Shown here: piece after piece, positions 56,428-64,000 of the stretch | How the letters are laid out: every line of letters starts with the position of its first letter | How positions within the stretch are numbered: the stretch's first letter is position 1 | Assembly: GCA_963701435.1 (NCBI GenBank) | Contig: CAVPAL010000017.1 | Span: 1-64,000, forward strand | Reading direction: 5' to 3' | DNA from: JAACFF01 sp963701435 | GTDB lineage: Bacteria; Chloroflexota; Anaerolineae; Promineifilales; Promineifilaceae | DNA length: 64,000 nucleotides | Translations under genes and position numbers: made by a program | The notes under the pieces: generated by a model | Seen by the model: the letters and a program-made list of their open reading frames with translations, nothing else | Told to the model about the DNA's origin: nothing | The model's database searches: none

Positions 56428-56503
56428 TTCCCGGAAGCTGATTCAAACTATGCATACACATTTTGCCCTCGACTAATTTTGAAACTACGAGCTTCCGGGA
56501 AGA
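56428..56503. repeat. Inverted repeat CTTCCCGGAAGCT
   Basis: CTTCCCGGAAGCT at 56,428-56,440 is matched by AGCTTCCGGGAAG at 56,491-56,503, a 13-bp perfect inverted repeat with a 50-bp loop. Each arm is itself nearly palindromic, as in the mreB-mreC element, suggesting the same dispersed element type. It lies between divergent genes. Confidence 0.6.
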
Positions 56504-56595
56504 TTACACAGCATAACTACAGAAAAAACCTGAATGTAAAACCCGTTGGTTTTCTTCTGTGAGCATGGTACGATATTCTCAAAGGAAAAATTGAT

Positions 56596-57312
56596 ATGTT
56601 CGATTTCACAGGAAAAGTGGTGATGATCACCGGCGCGGCCGGCAATTTGGGACGCGCTACGGCGCATGCCTTTCACCGGGCTGGCGCTAATATTGCCGTT
56701 GTGGATCGCAAGCGCGAGACGGTGCGGGATGTTTTTGCGGATACAATCCCGGAAGGCGATTATTGTTTTTATATTGCCGCAGATTTAATGGACGAGGCTT
56801 CTGTGGCTGACATGACGGCGCAAATAATTGAACGCTTCGGCCGCATTGATGTGCTTGTCAACATCGCCGGTGGTTTTACGATGGGGCCGCCTGTGTATGA
56901 AACGCCGCTGGAAACGTGGGATTTTATGCTGAATCTGAATGCACGCACGCTCTTTTTGGTGAGCCGGGCGGTCATTCCGCAGATGCGGGCGCAGGGGAGC
57001 GGCAAAATTGTGAGTATCGCGGCGCGGGCAGGATTACAAGGTAAAGCGAATATGGCGCCATACGTCGTATCGAAAAGCGCCGTTATCCGTCTGACGGAAA
57101 GCATGGCGGCCGAGCTGCTGGATAATAATATCAATGCTAATTGCATTTTGCCGGGAACTATTGACACACCACGTAACCGGGCAGATATGCCGCAGGCAGA
57201 TTTTAGCAAATGGGTTACGCCAGAGGCGTTGGCGGATGTGATTTTGTTTTTATCTTCCGATGCGGCGCGGGCGGTGAATGGGGCGGCGGTTCCGGTATAC
57301 GGTCGTAGCTGA
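56596..57312 (+). CDS. Short-chain dehydrogenase/reductase
   Basis: A classical 238-residue SDR: cofactor loop MITGAAGNLGRATAHAF, VLVNIAGG in place of NNAG, catalytic Ser in KIVSIAARAG, Tyr-x3-Lys in MAPYVVSKSA, and NCILPGTIDTPRNRADMP after it. Asp in VVDRKRE at the end of strand two suggests NAD(H) preference. Substrate unknown. AAAGGA precedes the ATG. Confidence 0.9.
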   Translation: MFDFTGKVVMITGAAGNLGRATAHAFHRAGANIAVVDRKRETVRDVFADTIPEGDYCFYIAADLMDEASVADMTAQIIERFGRIDVLVNIAGGFTMGPPVYETPLETWDFMLNLNARTLFLVSRAVIPQMRAQGSGKIVSIAARAGLQGKANMAPYVVSKSAVIRLTESMAAELLDNNINANCILPGTIDTPRNRADMPQADFSKWVTPEALADVILFLSSDAARAVNGAAVPVYGRS

Positions 57313-57379
57313 CGTGTTTTGAACATTCCCGATAGGGTCCAACAGTATGGCCGGCGCGGTTGAATATTAAATCGGACAA

Positions 57380-57754
57380 TTATTGTTGGACGCCCACTTT
57401 GGGGTTTTCCTGGCGGTGTCGGTACATCAGTACAACGCCTGAAATCACGCTTAAAATAACAGCCAAAACAAAAAATGAGTTTGGATCGGCGGGCTGCGTA
57501 TCAATGTTTTGCAGAGATTTGGCCCCCCGTACGTTATTTAAGTCAAAATCCATCAAATTAGCGTTTTCTCCATCGCCACGAACGTCCGCCTCTGCCTTAT
57601 CCTCCCTCGAAAAATCGTTGTTTCCCGACATAGCCGATTGCGCCGGCGTCAGGATAGCCTTATTTGAATCCAAGACCATCAATGCCACCAGGGCAAAGAG
57701 GAATAACAGGAATGAAAGCACAATTTTTGTAGTTGAACCGATAGACATTTTCAT
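57380..57754 (-). CDS. Small two-helix membrane protein of unknown function
   Basis: The 124 residues have one helix near each end (IVLSFLLFLFALVALMVL and FFVLAVILSVISGVVLMYR), with a polar, acidic ~55-residue loop between. No family is recognised. It is convergent with the SDR gene. The ribosome site is weak, but the helix-loop-helix layout supports it. Confidence 0.5.
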   Translation of the reverse strand: MKMSIGSTTKIVLSFLLFLFALVALMVLDSNKAILTPAQSAMSGNNDFSREDKAEADVRGDGENANLMDFDLNNVRGAKSLQNIDTQPADPNSFFVLAVILSVISGVVLMYRHRQENPKVGVQQ

Positions 57755-57918
57755 GGTTTTGTAGATTGGCCTGTTTTTATGATTACTTAAGGGCCGGTAC
57801 TTTGATACTGCTCATAGTACAATGGTGCTACAAAATAATTTCAAAAAAAGTTACAGTTGGGTGAACCGCGAAAAGTATTTTGAAAAAGATAACTTGCAAA
57901 ATCGCGGTTTCCTTGAGG

Positions 57919-57965
57919 AATTCACAAAAAAACAACTGTTTTGGTCAAGGAATTTTTTGTGAATT
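57919..57965. promoter_or_regulatory. 13-bp inverted repeat upstream of the peroxiredoxin gene
   Basis: AATTCACAAAAAA (57,919-57,931) is matched by TTTTTTGTGAATT (57,953-57,965) with 21 bp between. It ends 17 bp before the AAGGAG of the bcp-like gene. It may be an operator or an RNA hairpin that controls it. Confidence 0.5.
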
Positions 57966-57996
57966 ACCCAGGTATTATGGCCAAAAGGAGATTAAA

Positions 57997-58455
57997 ATGT
58001 TGAAAATTGGCGATTCAGCCCCTGATTTTGAATTACGCTCAGACGAAAACAAAACGGTTAAATTATCAAACTTTCGCGGCAAGCGCGTGGTATTGTTTTT
58101 TTATCCCAAGGCGGATACGCCAGGCTGCACCACCCAGGCGTGCGGCATGCGCGATAATTTTCCGCAGATCGAAGCCGCCAACGGGACAGTACTCGGCGTG
58201 AGCCCCGACCCGGTAGATAAGCTGGCAAAATGGCGCGCTAAAGAAAATCTACCCTACAATTTATTGTCAGACCCGGAGCATGTTGTCGCCGGTGCATATG
58301 GGGTGTGGGGGGAAAAGAACATGTACGGCCGTTCCTACATGGGTATCATACGCAGTCACTTTATCATCGGCCCAGACGGTATTCTGGAAGATGTCCAATA
58401 CAAGGTCAGTCCCCAAAAAAGTATTGACACCGCCTTGAAGCAGTTGGAGGGTTAA
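57997..58455 (+). CDS. bcp: Thioredoxin-dependent peroxiredoxin (Bcp type)
   Basis: ATG 57997 follows AAGGAG; the longer upstream frame adds non-conserved residues. The 152-residue protein has DSAPDFELRSDENKTVKL, the peroxidatic cysteine in PKADTPGCTTQACGMRDNF with the resolving cysteine five residues on, and IIRSHFIIGPDGILEDVQY. It reduces hydrogen peroxide and organic peroxides with thioredoxin. It is followed two bases later by an oxidoreductase gene. Confidence 0.92.
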   Translation: MLKIGDSAPDFELRSDENKTVKLSNFRGKRVVLFFYPKADTPGCTTQACGMRDNFPQIEAANGTVLGVSPDPVDKLAKWRAKENLPYNLLSDPEHVVAGAYGVWGEKNMYGRSYMGIIRSHFIIGPDGILEDVQYKVSPQKSIDTALKQLEG

Positions 58456-58456
58456 A

Positions 58457-59440
58457 ATGCGCGCCATTCAATTTAATCAATTTGGAAAACCGACTGACGT
58501 TCTGCAACTGGTTGACCTGCCGCAGCCGCAGCCCGCTCCGGGTCAGGTGCGCCTGCGTTTGACCCATCGCCCGATTAATCCATCTGATTTATTGACGGTT
58601 AGCGGGGAATACGGCCGTTTACCGCCACTGCCCGCCACGCCCGGATTAGAAGGCATGGGACAAGTTGAAAAGCTGGGTGCAGGCGTAAAAGGATTGGAAG
58701 TTGGCCAGCGGGTTATTCCGTTAGGGTTGATCGGCGGAACCTGGGCTGAATATGGCCTGGCCGATGCCCAACGCTTGCTGCCGGTTCCTGCCGCAGTCAG
58801 CGACCAATCTGCTGCTCAGTTTGTGGCCAATCCGGTCACCGCCTGGGTGATGCTGGAGGATTTGCTGGATCTGAAAACAGGCGATTGGGTGCTGCAAACG
58901 GCGGCCGGCTCTACATTGGGGCGACTTGTCTTGCAGCTTGCCCAACTGCGCGGTTACAAAACGGTCAATTTTGTGCGTCGGCGGGAACAAGTAGCCGAGT
59001 TATTGACATTGGGCGCTGATGTGGTCATATGTACAGAGGACAAAGATGTGGTGCAGCAGGTTATGACGCTCACCGGCGGCAGGGGAGTCAAAGGGGCGCT
59101 GGACGCAGTCGGCGGCGCAGCGGGAGCGCTGGCGATGGGCTGCCTGCGTCCTGGCGGCGAAATGATTGTGTATGGCATGTTGAGCTTTGAGCCGATTCCG
59201 CTCCACAGCGGTGAGATGTTGTTCAAGGGTACGAGCGTGCGCGGTTTTTGGCTGACGCATTGGCTGGGCAGCACGCCGCCCGGGCAGGTGATGCCGGCGC
59301 TGAGGCAGTTAATGCAGTTGATGGCGACCGGCCAGCTTACGCCGCCGGTTGCGGCTGAATATGATTTGGCTGATTTTCAACAGGCGATTACTCATGCCCA
59401 AACGCCTGGCCGCAGCGGTAAAGTGCTGCTGAAAGGTTAA
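58457..59440 (+). CDS. MDR-family oxidoreductase (enoyl thioester reductase/quinone oxidoreductase-like)
   Basis: The 327-residue protein has the MDR start (QFGKPTDVLQLVDLPQPQPA), RPINPSDLLTVSGEYG, PATPGLEGMGQVEKLGAGVK and the NADPH-binding WVLQTAAGSTLGRLVLQLAQ. It lacks the zinc ligands of alcohol dehydrogenases. The pattern is closest to 2-enoyl thioester reductases (ETR/MECR) or quinone reductases. It lies in an operon with bcp, with only one base between them. Confidence 0.85.
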   Translation: MRAIQFNQFGKPTDVLQLVDLPQPQPAPGQVRLRLTHRPINPSDLLTVSGEYGRLPPLPATPGLEGMGQVEKLGAGVKGLEVGQRVIPLGLIGGTWAEYGLADAQRLLPVPAAVSDQSAAQFVANPVTAWVMLEDLLDLKTGDWVLQTAAGSTLGRLVLQLAQLRGYKTVNFVRRREQVAELLTLGADVVICTEDKDVVQQVMTLTGGRGVKGALDAVGGAAGALAMGCLRPGGEMIVYGMLSFEPIPLHSGEMLFKGTSVRGFWLTHWLGSTPPGQVMPALRQLMQLMATGQLTPPVAAEYDLADFQQAITHAQTPGRSGKVLLKG

Positions 59441-59447
59441 AAAATGG

Positions 59448-62400
59448 TCAATCCGAGGTCGGCTGAGGAATCATAACTTTTAGCTGATCGTCGGTTAGCA
59501 GGACGCGGTTTTCAGGCCAGATTTTGCCGTTGGCGGTTACGGCCGTTAAGCGCGTAAACGCCGCGCCTTCCTGCGTATAAAAGCCGAAGGCAAACGCATA
59601 GTCGCCCGGCGGCAGTTTGCTCAAATCGAAACGGAGCGGGTCAACCACAATTTCGCCGGGCGTCCACTGGCTGGTGGGGTAGCTGTTGCCCTGCGGATAG
59701 GCGTCATTTTGCGCCACGATCTGGCCGGTTTTTGCATCAATCAGATGTACAAAACGGGTGTAATCAACATGGTCGTTTGCCAGCGCTTCCCAATAAAGCG
59801 TTAAATCCAGGGATGTCCCCATTTGGGCGGCTTCATAACCGCGCCATTGAATTAACGCGGTCGTATCATTTTGAAAAACGGCCGTTTCCCCAACAACGCC
59901 TTCCGGCAAAGTAAATTGAGGCCTGTGAGGTTCAAAAACCGGAGTTTCTTCCTGGCGCACCGTACCCAGGCGACGGGTCAGGACGACCTCGCCAGACTCA
60001 ACCGCATACAGGCGAACTGCAAGGGCATATGGCGTTGTGGCGGACAATGATTGTGGTATTCCTAACGCCAGCCAATCGTGGGTCCATGCGCCGGCCTGCC
60101 AGGCGCTGCTGGGCTGAAAACCATACCCCGGCTGGGTATCCAACTGGGCGACAGTTGCGCCGGCGGGATTGAGCAGGCGCAGTGAAGCCGCGTAATTTTC
60201 GCTTAACGGCCGTTCCGTAAACCATGCCAGTTGAACATCAAGCGCGTCTAATCCACGGGCTAGAACATCCACGGCGCGCGCGTCAAGCAGGTTGGCGTGA
60301 GCGGCGGACTGGGAGTTTTTCAAAAGCAGCGGCCGTAAAAATAAATCGCCGCGCGTCTGTCCCGACGGCATGAGCGCGCGCGCATCGGTCAATGTCAGGC
60401 GCGGAATGAGTAACCCCGGCGGCGCGTTGGGCGGCACGGCCAGCGTTACGGTTTCTTGCGCTGCCGGCACATTGAGGGTTTTTTTTACAATCACCGGCGG
60501 CGAGGGATCATACACGGGCCAGGCGGCTGCAGGTGTGGTCAGAGCAAGGGTAAAATCCTCAGCCGGCGGCAATTCCCAATTTAAGGTGATGGCGATCTGG
60601 TCGCCGGCGGACACACTTTCCTGGCTGTACTGATAAGTTGACAGCACGGCGCCGTTTTCGAATTGAATACCGTTTGTGTCGTGGTGCAAATAACCCATCT
60701 GGGCGAAGTCCCAGGTAAGATTGTCGGGCGGCAGTTCCGAGCGCGGCCACAAATATGCCGCCAACGCTGTGATCAATATCGCGGCGGTCGGCAGCAGCCA
60801 CGCTTTGTGGGGCCTGGGGCGCAGCAGCCAGATGAGCAGGAGAACGGCCGTTAACGAAAGTAGTTCAGCGAACAGTCGCACCGGCGTACGCGTCAGACGC
60901 AGCGTGACGGTGTGGACGCCTGCGGGGATGTCCAATTGTATCTGACCTGAACCCGGCGCAGGGTTGATTTCTGCGGTCGTGCCGTCAACCGCGGCGCTCC
61001 AACCGGGCCAGTAAAGCGTGGGAAAAATCAGGGTTGCGCCGGAAACGGCTGTTTCGACAGCCCATTTTTGAAATCCGGTGCGATGCTCCTGAACGACTGC
61101 CGCCAATAAATCGCCCTGTAAAGCATGGACAGACTCACGCGGCGCGCCGTTCAACCAGGCGCTGGAAAATGGGCGCGGTTTGACGCCGGGCGGAAGGTAT
61201 TCAGCGCTGACGGTGCTGCCGATATTGCCGGTAAACCACTCATATTGGGCCAGCTTTGCGGCCGTGATGTCGTTGTCGGTAAGCCGCAGGTGGTCGCTGC
61301 TTACCAACGCCAAACCGCTAAGCGCCAACAGAACAGCCAAAAGCGGCGTCAGCAGGCGGCGTCCCGGCAGCAGAGCCAGCGCGCCGGTCGCCAGCGCCGC
61401 CGGCAGCGCCTGTACCGATAAAAAGCGCCACGGGAACTGTGTAAAAGGCAGCAGCGGCAGGGTGTCCCACAAGAAACGGGAGAGCGGTGTGAGCATGAAC
61501 GTGGCGATTAACAAGGTCAGTAAGATGAACAGCCGCGCTGCTTTGGGCAGGCTGCGGCGGGTGAGAATGACAAAACTACCGAGAACGGCCGTTAGCGCTT
61601 GCAGCAGTCCCATCCGAAACGCGCTGCCGCCGTTTACGCTGTAATCAAACCAGAGCGAAGTCTGAACCAGGTCCGCGCCGCGAAAATGGTTGCTGAAATG
61701 GAAGTACCCTTCTGTGACCGGATCTAACTGCGCCAGCTCTTGCTCCAGAAGCGCCGGGATGAAGAACCAGGCGCTCAATGCCAGAGCCAAAAGTAGGGCC
61801 AGCAGCAGCGGAGGCAGCATATTGGCGCGCCGGGTTTGTTTGTTTGGGTTTTGGTTTGGCGATTGGGGCAAAGAAGCATGGACGGGACGCAGCCAAAGAC
61901 GCAAAAGGATATACAGCAGTAAAAAAGGGGAAAAGATCAGCGCTGAGATATTGTGGCTGAGGACCAAAGCGGCATAGGCCAACGCCAATAAACTGATTTC
62001 ACGCCGGCAGCTCTCCTGATTTTCCAGACAGTTGATTACATTGTCGGCTGCCAGCAATATCCAGGGGTAACACGCCATCGCCCAAAATTCGGCCAGGGAG
62101 TCGCCGCGCACGTAGATGTTGACCATATGGAAAGGGGCGAAGGTGTAGGCAACGGCCGTTAACAAACCTGCCCAATCACTTTGCAGCCAACGACGGCCCA
62201 ATTCAAACATGCCGGCTGCGGCAACCAGGAATCCCAAAAGCTGGGCTGCTTCGATTGCGCCTACGGTAGTAAAGCCTAAAAAACGGAAGAACAGGGCGAT
62301 GTAAATCGAAAGCGGCGCATAAAAGTTATAGAACGGGTAACCAAGGCCATAGTTGGCGTCCGGCATCCAGCGCGCGGGGAAATGGCCGTCGCGAACGGCC

Positions 62401-62609
62401 GTTTCCAGTTGATGCAGGCGTTGTAATAAAAATGGGCTGTCGCCGCCGCCGCGCGTGTTCAGAAAACCCGGATTGAGAATCAATGGCAGGGCGGCCGCTA
62501 AGGCAAAAAGGCAAGCCGCTGCCAGAAAAAGGTGCTGTCGCCGCAGTTGAAAGCTGAAACGTGAAAAATGAACTGTATAAGCGGCGGGAGGACTTTGTGG
62601 CGCGGCCAT
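59448..62609 (-). CDS. Large multi-spanning membrane protein, PTPS-related/YfhO-like
   Basis: ATG 62609 (MAAPQSPPAAYTVHF) lies just past the upstream SDR stop; the longer open frame to 62,849 overlaps that gene and is rejected. The ~1053 residues start with a membrane region of ten or more helices, holding ARWMPDANYGLGYPFYNFYA, the signature of the PF10131 (6-pyruvoyl-tetrahydropterin synthase-related) membrane family. They end with ~500 residues of extracytoplasmic beta domains (NAPPGLLIPRLTLTDARALM, TLYWEALANDHVDYTRFVHL). Related YfhO-like proteins handle lipid-linked sugars, so a glycan role is plausible. No PTPS activity is expected. Confidence 0.8.
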   Translation of the reverse strand: MAAPQSPPAAYTVHFSRFSFQLRRQHLFLAAACLFALAAALPLILNPGFLNTRGGGDSPFLLQRLHQLETAVRDGHFPARWMPDANYGLGYPFYNFYAPLSIYIALFFRFLGFTTVGAIEAAQLLGFLVAAAGMFELGRRWLQSDWAGLLTAVAYTFAPFHMVNIYVRGDSLAEFWAMACYPWILLAADNVINCLENQESCRREISLLALAYAALVLSHNISALIFSPFLLLYILLRLWLRPVHASLPQSPNQNPNKQTRRANMLPPLLLALLLALALSAWFFIPALLEQELAQLDPVTEGYFHFSNHFRGADLVQTSLWFDYSVNGGSAFRMGLLQALTAVLGSFVILTRRSLPKAARLFILLTLLIATFMLTPLSRFLWDTLPLLPFTQFPWRFLSVQALPAALATGALALLPGRRLLTPLLAVLLALSGLALVSSDHLRLTDNDITAAKLAQYEWFTGNIGSTVSAEYLPPGVKPRPFSSAWLNGAPRESVHALQGDLLAAVVQEHRTGFQKWAVETAVSGATLIFPTLYWPGWSAAVDGTTAEINPAPGSGQIQLDIPAGVHTVTLRLTRTPVRLFAELLSLTAVLLLIWLLRPRPHKAWLLPTAAILITALAAYLWPRSELPPDNLTWDFAQMGYLHHDTNGIQFENGAVLSTYQYSQESVSAGDQIAITLNWELPPAEDFTLALTTPAAAWPVYDPSPPVIVKKTLNVPAAQETVTLAVPPNAPPGLLIPRLTLTDARALMPSGQTRGDLFLRPLLLKNSQSAAHANLLDARAVDVLARGLDALDVQLAWFTERPLSENYAASLRLLNPAGATVAQLDTQPGYGFQPSSAWQAGAWTHDWLALGIPQSLSATTPYALAVRLYAVESGEVVLTRRLGTVRQEETPVFEPHRPQFTLPEGVVGETAVFQNDTTALIQWRGYEAAQMGTSLDLTLYWEALANDHVDYTRFVHLIDAKTGQIVAQNDAYPQGNSYPTSQWTPGEIVVDPLRFDLSKLPPGDYAFAFGFYTQEGAAFTRLTAVTANGKIWPENRVLLTDDQLKVMIPQPTSD

Positions 62610-62620
62610 GATTGGAGTGG

Positions 62621-63403
62621 TTAAGCTTTTTGTAGCGAACCGATAATATACCCAAATAAGGTGCGGTTGACACGGGAAGGCATGAAGCGCGAAGAGAAAA
62701 TACCCAGCTTGTAGAACCAGCCTGGGATTATACGTTTCTTTTGACCCAGCGCGTTGAGCGCCGACGCGACAACTTTGTCGGCGTCCATGGCCATAAATTC
62801 TTCGATGCCGGCTATCTGGGCAAATTCGGTGCGCGTTGTGCCCGGACATAAGGCGAGGACGTCCACATTATCCTTTTTTAATTCATCGGCGAGACCTTCC
62901 GCCAGGTAACGGCCGTAAACCTTGGTCGCCGCATAGTTGCTCCACAGAGGAATGGGCGTAAAACTCGCAATCGAGGAAACGAAAATGATTCCGCCGCGCC
63001 GGCGCGACCGCATTTGCTGTCCATAGGTGTGCGCCAGAATTAAACCGGCGCGGCCGTTGACGTGCAGCATTTGCAAATTGGCCGCCAGCGAGTTGTCCAA
63101 AAACTGGCCGGTGATGCTGAAACCGGCATTATTGACCAGCAAACCCACATCAATATCTTGCGTAGCGGCTTGCAGCGACGGCAAAAAATCTTCGGCGGCC
63201 AGATCAAGCGGCACAACCCGCGCTTTAACTTGATGCAATGCCGATAACTGCTCGGCCAGCGCATGCATTCGCTCGGCGCGCCGCGCTGTTAGCACCAGGT
63301 TTAAGCCGCGAGTGGCTAACTGGCGCGCAAATTCGGCGCCGATGCCGGATGATGCACCGGTTACAAGCGCCCATGGCCCATACCTGGCCTGAAAAGAAGG
63401 CAT
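62621..63403 (-). CDS. Short-chain dehydrogenase (DltE/YqjQ-like)
   Basis: ATG 63403 lies one base past the preceding TAA. The 260 residues read ALVTGASSGIGAEFARQLAT at the cofactor site, LLVNNAGFSITGQFLDN, Ser in IIFVSSIASFTPIP, and Tyr/Lys in WSNYAATKVYGRYLAEGLAD. The C-terminal membrane-associated tail (KRIIPGWFYKLGIFSSRFMP) is typical of this SDR branch. Substrate unknown. Confidence 0.9.
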   Translation of the reverse strand: MPSFQARYGPWALVTGASSGIGAEFARQLATRGLNLVLTARRAERMHALAEQLSALHQVKARVVPLDLAAEDFLPSLQAATQDIDVGLLVNNAGFSITGQFLDNSLAANLQMLHVNGRAGLILAHTYGQQMRSRRRGGIIFVSSIASFTPIPLWSNYAATKVYGRYLAEGLADELKKDNVDVLALCPGTTRTEFAQIAGIEEFMAMDADKVVASALNALGQKKRIIPGWFYKLGIFSSRFMPSRVNRTLFGYIIGSLQKA

Positions 63404-63404
63404 C

Positions 63405-63989
63405 TTACTGGCGCAAAAGCACAAACAGCAAAACGCCCAGCAGGACGACGGCCAGCAGAATGACCACCAAGCCGCTAATAGTCAGCCAATCTATCCCACT
63501 TTCTTCAGGTTGTGCGGCGCTGCTGGCGTCTTCTGCGGGATCAACGGCCGTTTCCGGCTGCTGCGGCTCTAAGTCGGGGGTGTTCTGGCGAATGCGACTG
63601 CCAAATTCCACGCCCATCGTTATGCCGTCTTCGACAACAATGGCTGCATTTCCGGCCGTTGTCATTTCGAGCGGGCTGGGAATTTCTTGTGCAACCTGGT
63701 AGACGCCAGGCGTCAGGTTATGAACGCAGGCCGGATTTTGGTTCCCGTTGGAAACAGCCTGGCCGATGATCTCGGTTTCATTCGCGATAGTAAAAGTAAC
63801 GCCCGCCATGTAACCTTCGTTTGGTTCGTGTAGACCATTGGCATTTTCATCATGAAAGGCATTGACGCAGATTGAGCCGCCGGTTGCTTCTGTTTGTTGC
63901 AGCGGGGCGGCGGCGGCCGGAGCGGCCAATACGGCCAGCGCTACCGCTAGACAAACGATTATTAGTGTTCTTAACAGGTATTTGTTCAT
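63405..63989 (-). CDS. Exported SdrD-like surface protein with C-terminal membrane anchor
   Basis: A signal peptide (TLIIVCLAVALAVLAAPAAA) is followed by one SdrD/Cna B-like domain (ICVNAFHDENANGLHEPNEG, YMAGVTFTIANETEIIGQAV). A Glu/Pro-rich stalk leads to a terminal helix (WLTISGLVVILLAVVLLGVL). D-x-N-x-N/D-G-x-x-x-x-x-E in the domain is the calcium-binding loop of SdrD repeats. It should sit outside the membrane, possibly with the neighbouring membrane giant. AGGAAA precedes the ATG. Confidence 0.8.
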   Translation of the reverse strand: MNKYLLRTLIIVCLAVALAVLAAPAAAAPLQQTEATGGSICVNAFHDENANGLHEPNEGYMAGVTFTIANETEIIGQAVSNGNQNPACVHNLTPGVYQVAQEIPSPLEMTTAGNAAIVVEDGITMGVEFGSRIRQNTPDLEPQQPETAVDPAEDASSAAQPEESGIDWLTISGLVVILLAVVLLGVLLFVLLRQ

Positions 63990-64000
63990 AGAAATTTCCT

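Larger units (their letters stand above)
25113..64000. repeat. Highly iterated palindrome AACGGCCGTT across the second genome part
   Basis: The core ACGGCCGT occurs about 46 times by eye from 25,113 to the end, inside genes and between them, on average once per ~850 bp. An 8-mer would be expected less than once in 39 kb of random sequence. In coding frames it most often gives Thr-Ala-Val. Only one copy was found in the first 25 kb (near 14,996). Confidence 0.85.

Noticed and set aside
48486..56503. CRISPR-like repeats
   Set aside because: The inverted repeats are single units kilobases apart, with no regular array or cas genes.
62610..62849. Extended N-terminus of the membrane giant
   Set aside because: The extra 80 codons lie inside the SDR gene in another frame and carry no conserved sequence.

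Overview
The window reads as two unrelated genomes joined end to end. Bases 1 to about 25,040 are GC-rich and look alphaproteobacterial (Hyphomicrobiales-like). The signs are a Rad52/22-type recombinase next to a siphovirus Gp157-like gene, a DUF2189 membrane protein, an FNR-type regulator, a YkuD L,D-transpeptidase, and a Gram-negative polysaccharide export pair (Wza/Wzc) with a flippase. From about 25,100 to the end, base composition, codon use and gene content change to something Chloroflexota-like (Anaerolineae-type): BTAD-NACHT protein, partner-switching regulators, sugar ABC transporter, mreBCD, an AAA/Lon protease and a PTPS-related membrane giant. This second part is also saturated with the palindrome AACGGCCGTT: about 46 copies of its core ACGGCCGT by eye, against one in the first part. 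The switch falls on a DEAD-box helicase gene of which only the last ~75 codons remain, so I favour an assembly join over gene transfer.

Layout of part one. 1-2.0 kb: recombination/phage-like module (rad52/22, gp157, XRE regulator). 2.1-8.0 kb: phosphoglucomutase, DehI-like protein, PP2C-like phosphatase, Nudix hydrolase, lipoprotein alpha/beta hydrolase. 8.4-11.4 kb: small proteins, hemerythrin-like protein, FNR-type regulator, sulfotransferase. 11.5-15.8 kb: a decayed stretch with two paralogous small membrane ORFs, a Crp/FNR tail relic and a broken XRE copy, interrupted by an exported protein and an L,D-transpeptidase. 15.9-25.0 kb: DUF2189 protein, then a surface polysaccharide locus (DUF4838-like exported protein, wzc, wza, flippase).

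Layout of part two. 25.4-27.5 kb: anti-sigma kinase, STAS protein and cNMP-binding/PP2C phosphatase (a partner-switching set). 27.6-30.3 kb: BTAD-NACHT-transmembrane protein. 30.6-39.6 kb, divergent from it: an uncommon co-directional locus of a DUF2589 protein, its likely partner proteins, an ABM-fold protein, a beta-rich protein, a 1012-residue protein joining a zinc-dependent phospholipase C domain to a GYSQG alpha/beta hydrolase, and a 767-residue membrane-anchored protein. This is the best candidate here for an undescribed system. 39.8-46.7 kb: LURP-one-like protein, SulP transporter, ABC sugar importer with a tandem-duplicated binding protein. 47.0-49.7 kb: mreBCD. 49.9-64 kb: sugar transferase and glycosyltransferase, LysM lipoprotein, Nudix, AAA/Lon protease, SDR, peroxiredoxin, enoyl reductase-like protein, membrane giant, SDR, SdrD-like surface protein.

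Many genes in both parts carry one or more apparent single-base indels while the protein sequence continues cleanly in another frame. This points to an error-containing (long-read or low-coverage) assembly rather than many true pseudogenes. Starts below were chosen from ribosome-binding sites, signal peptides and gene overlaps. Nothing resembling a tRNA, rRNA, CRISPR array or transposase was found.
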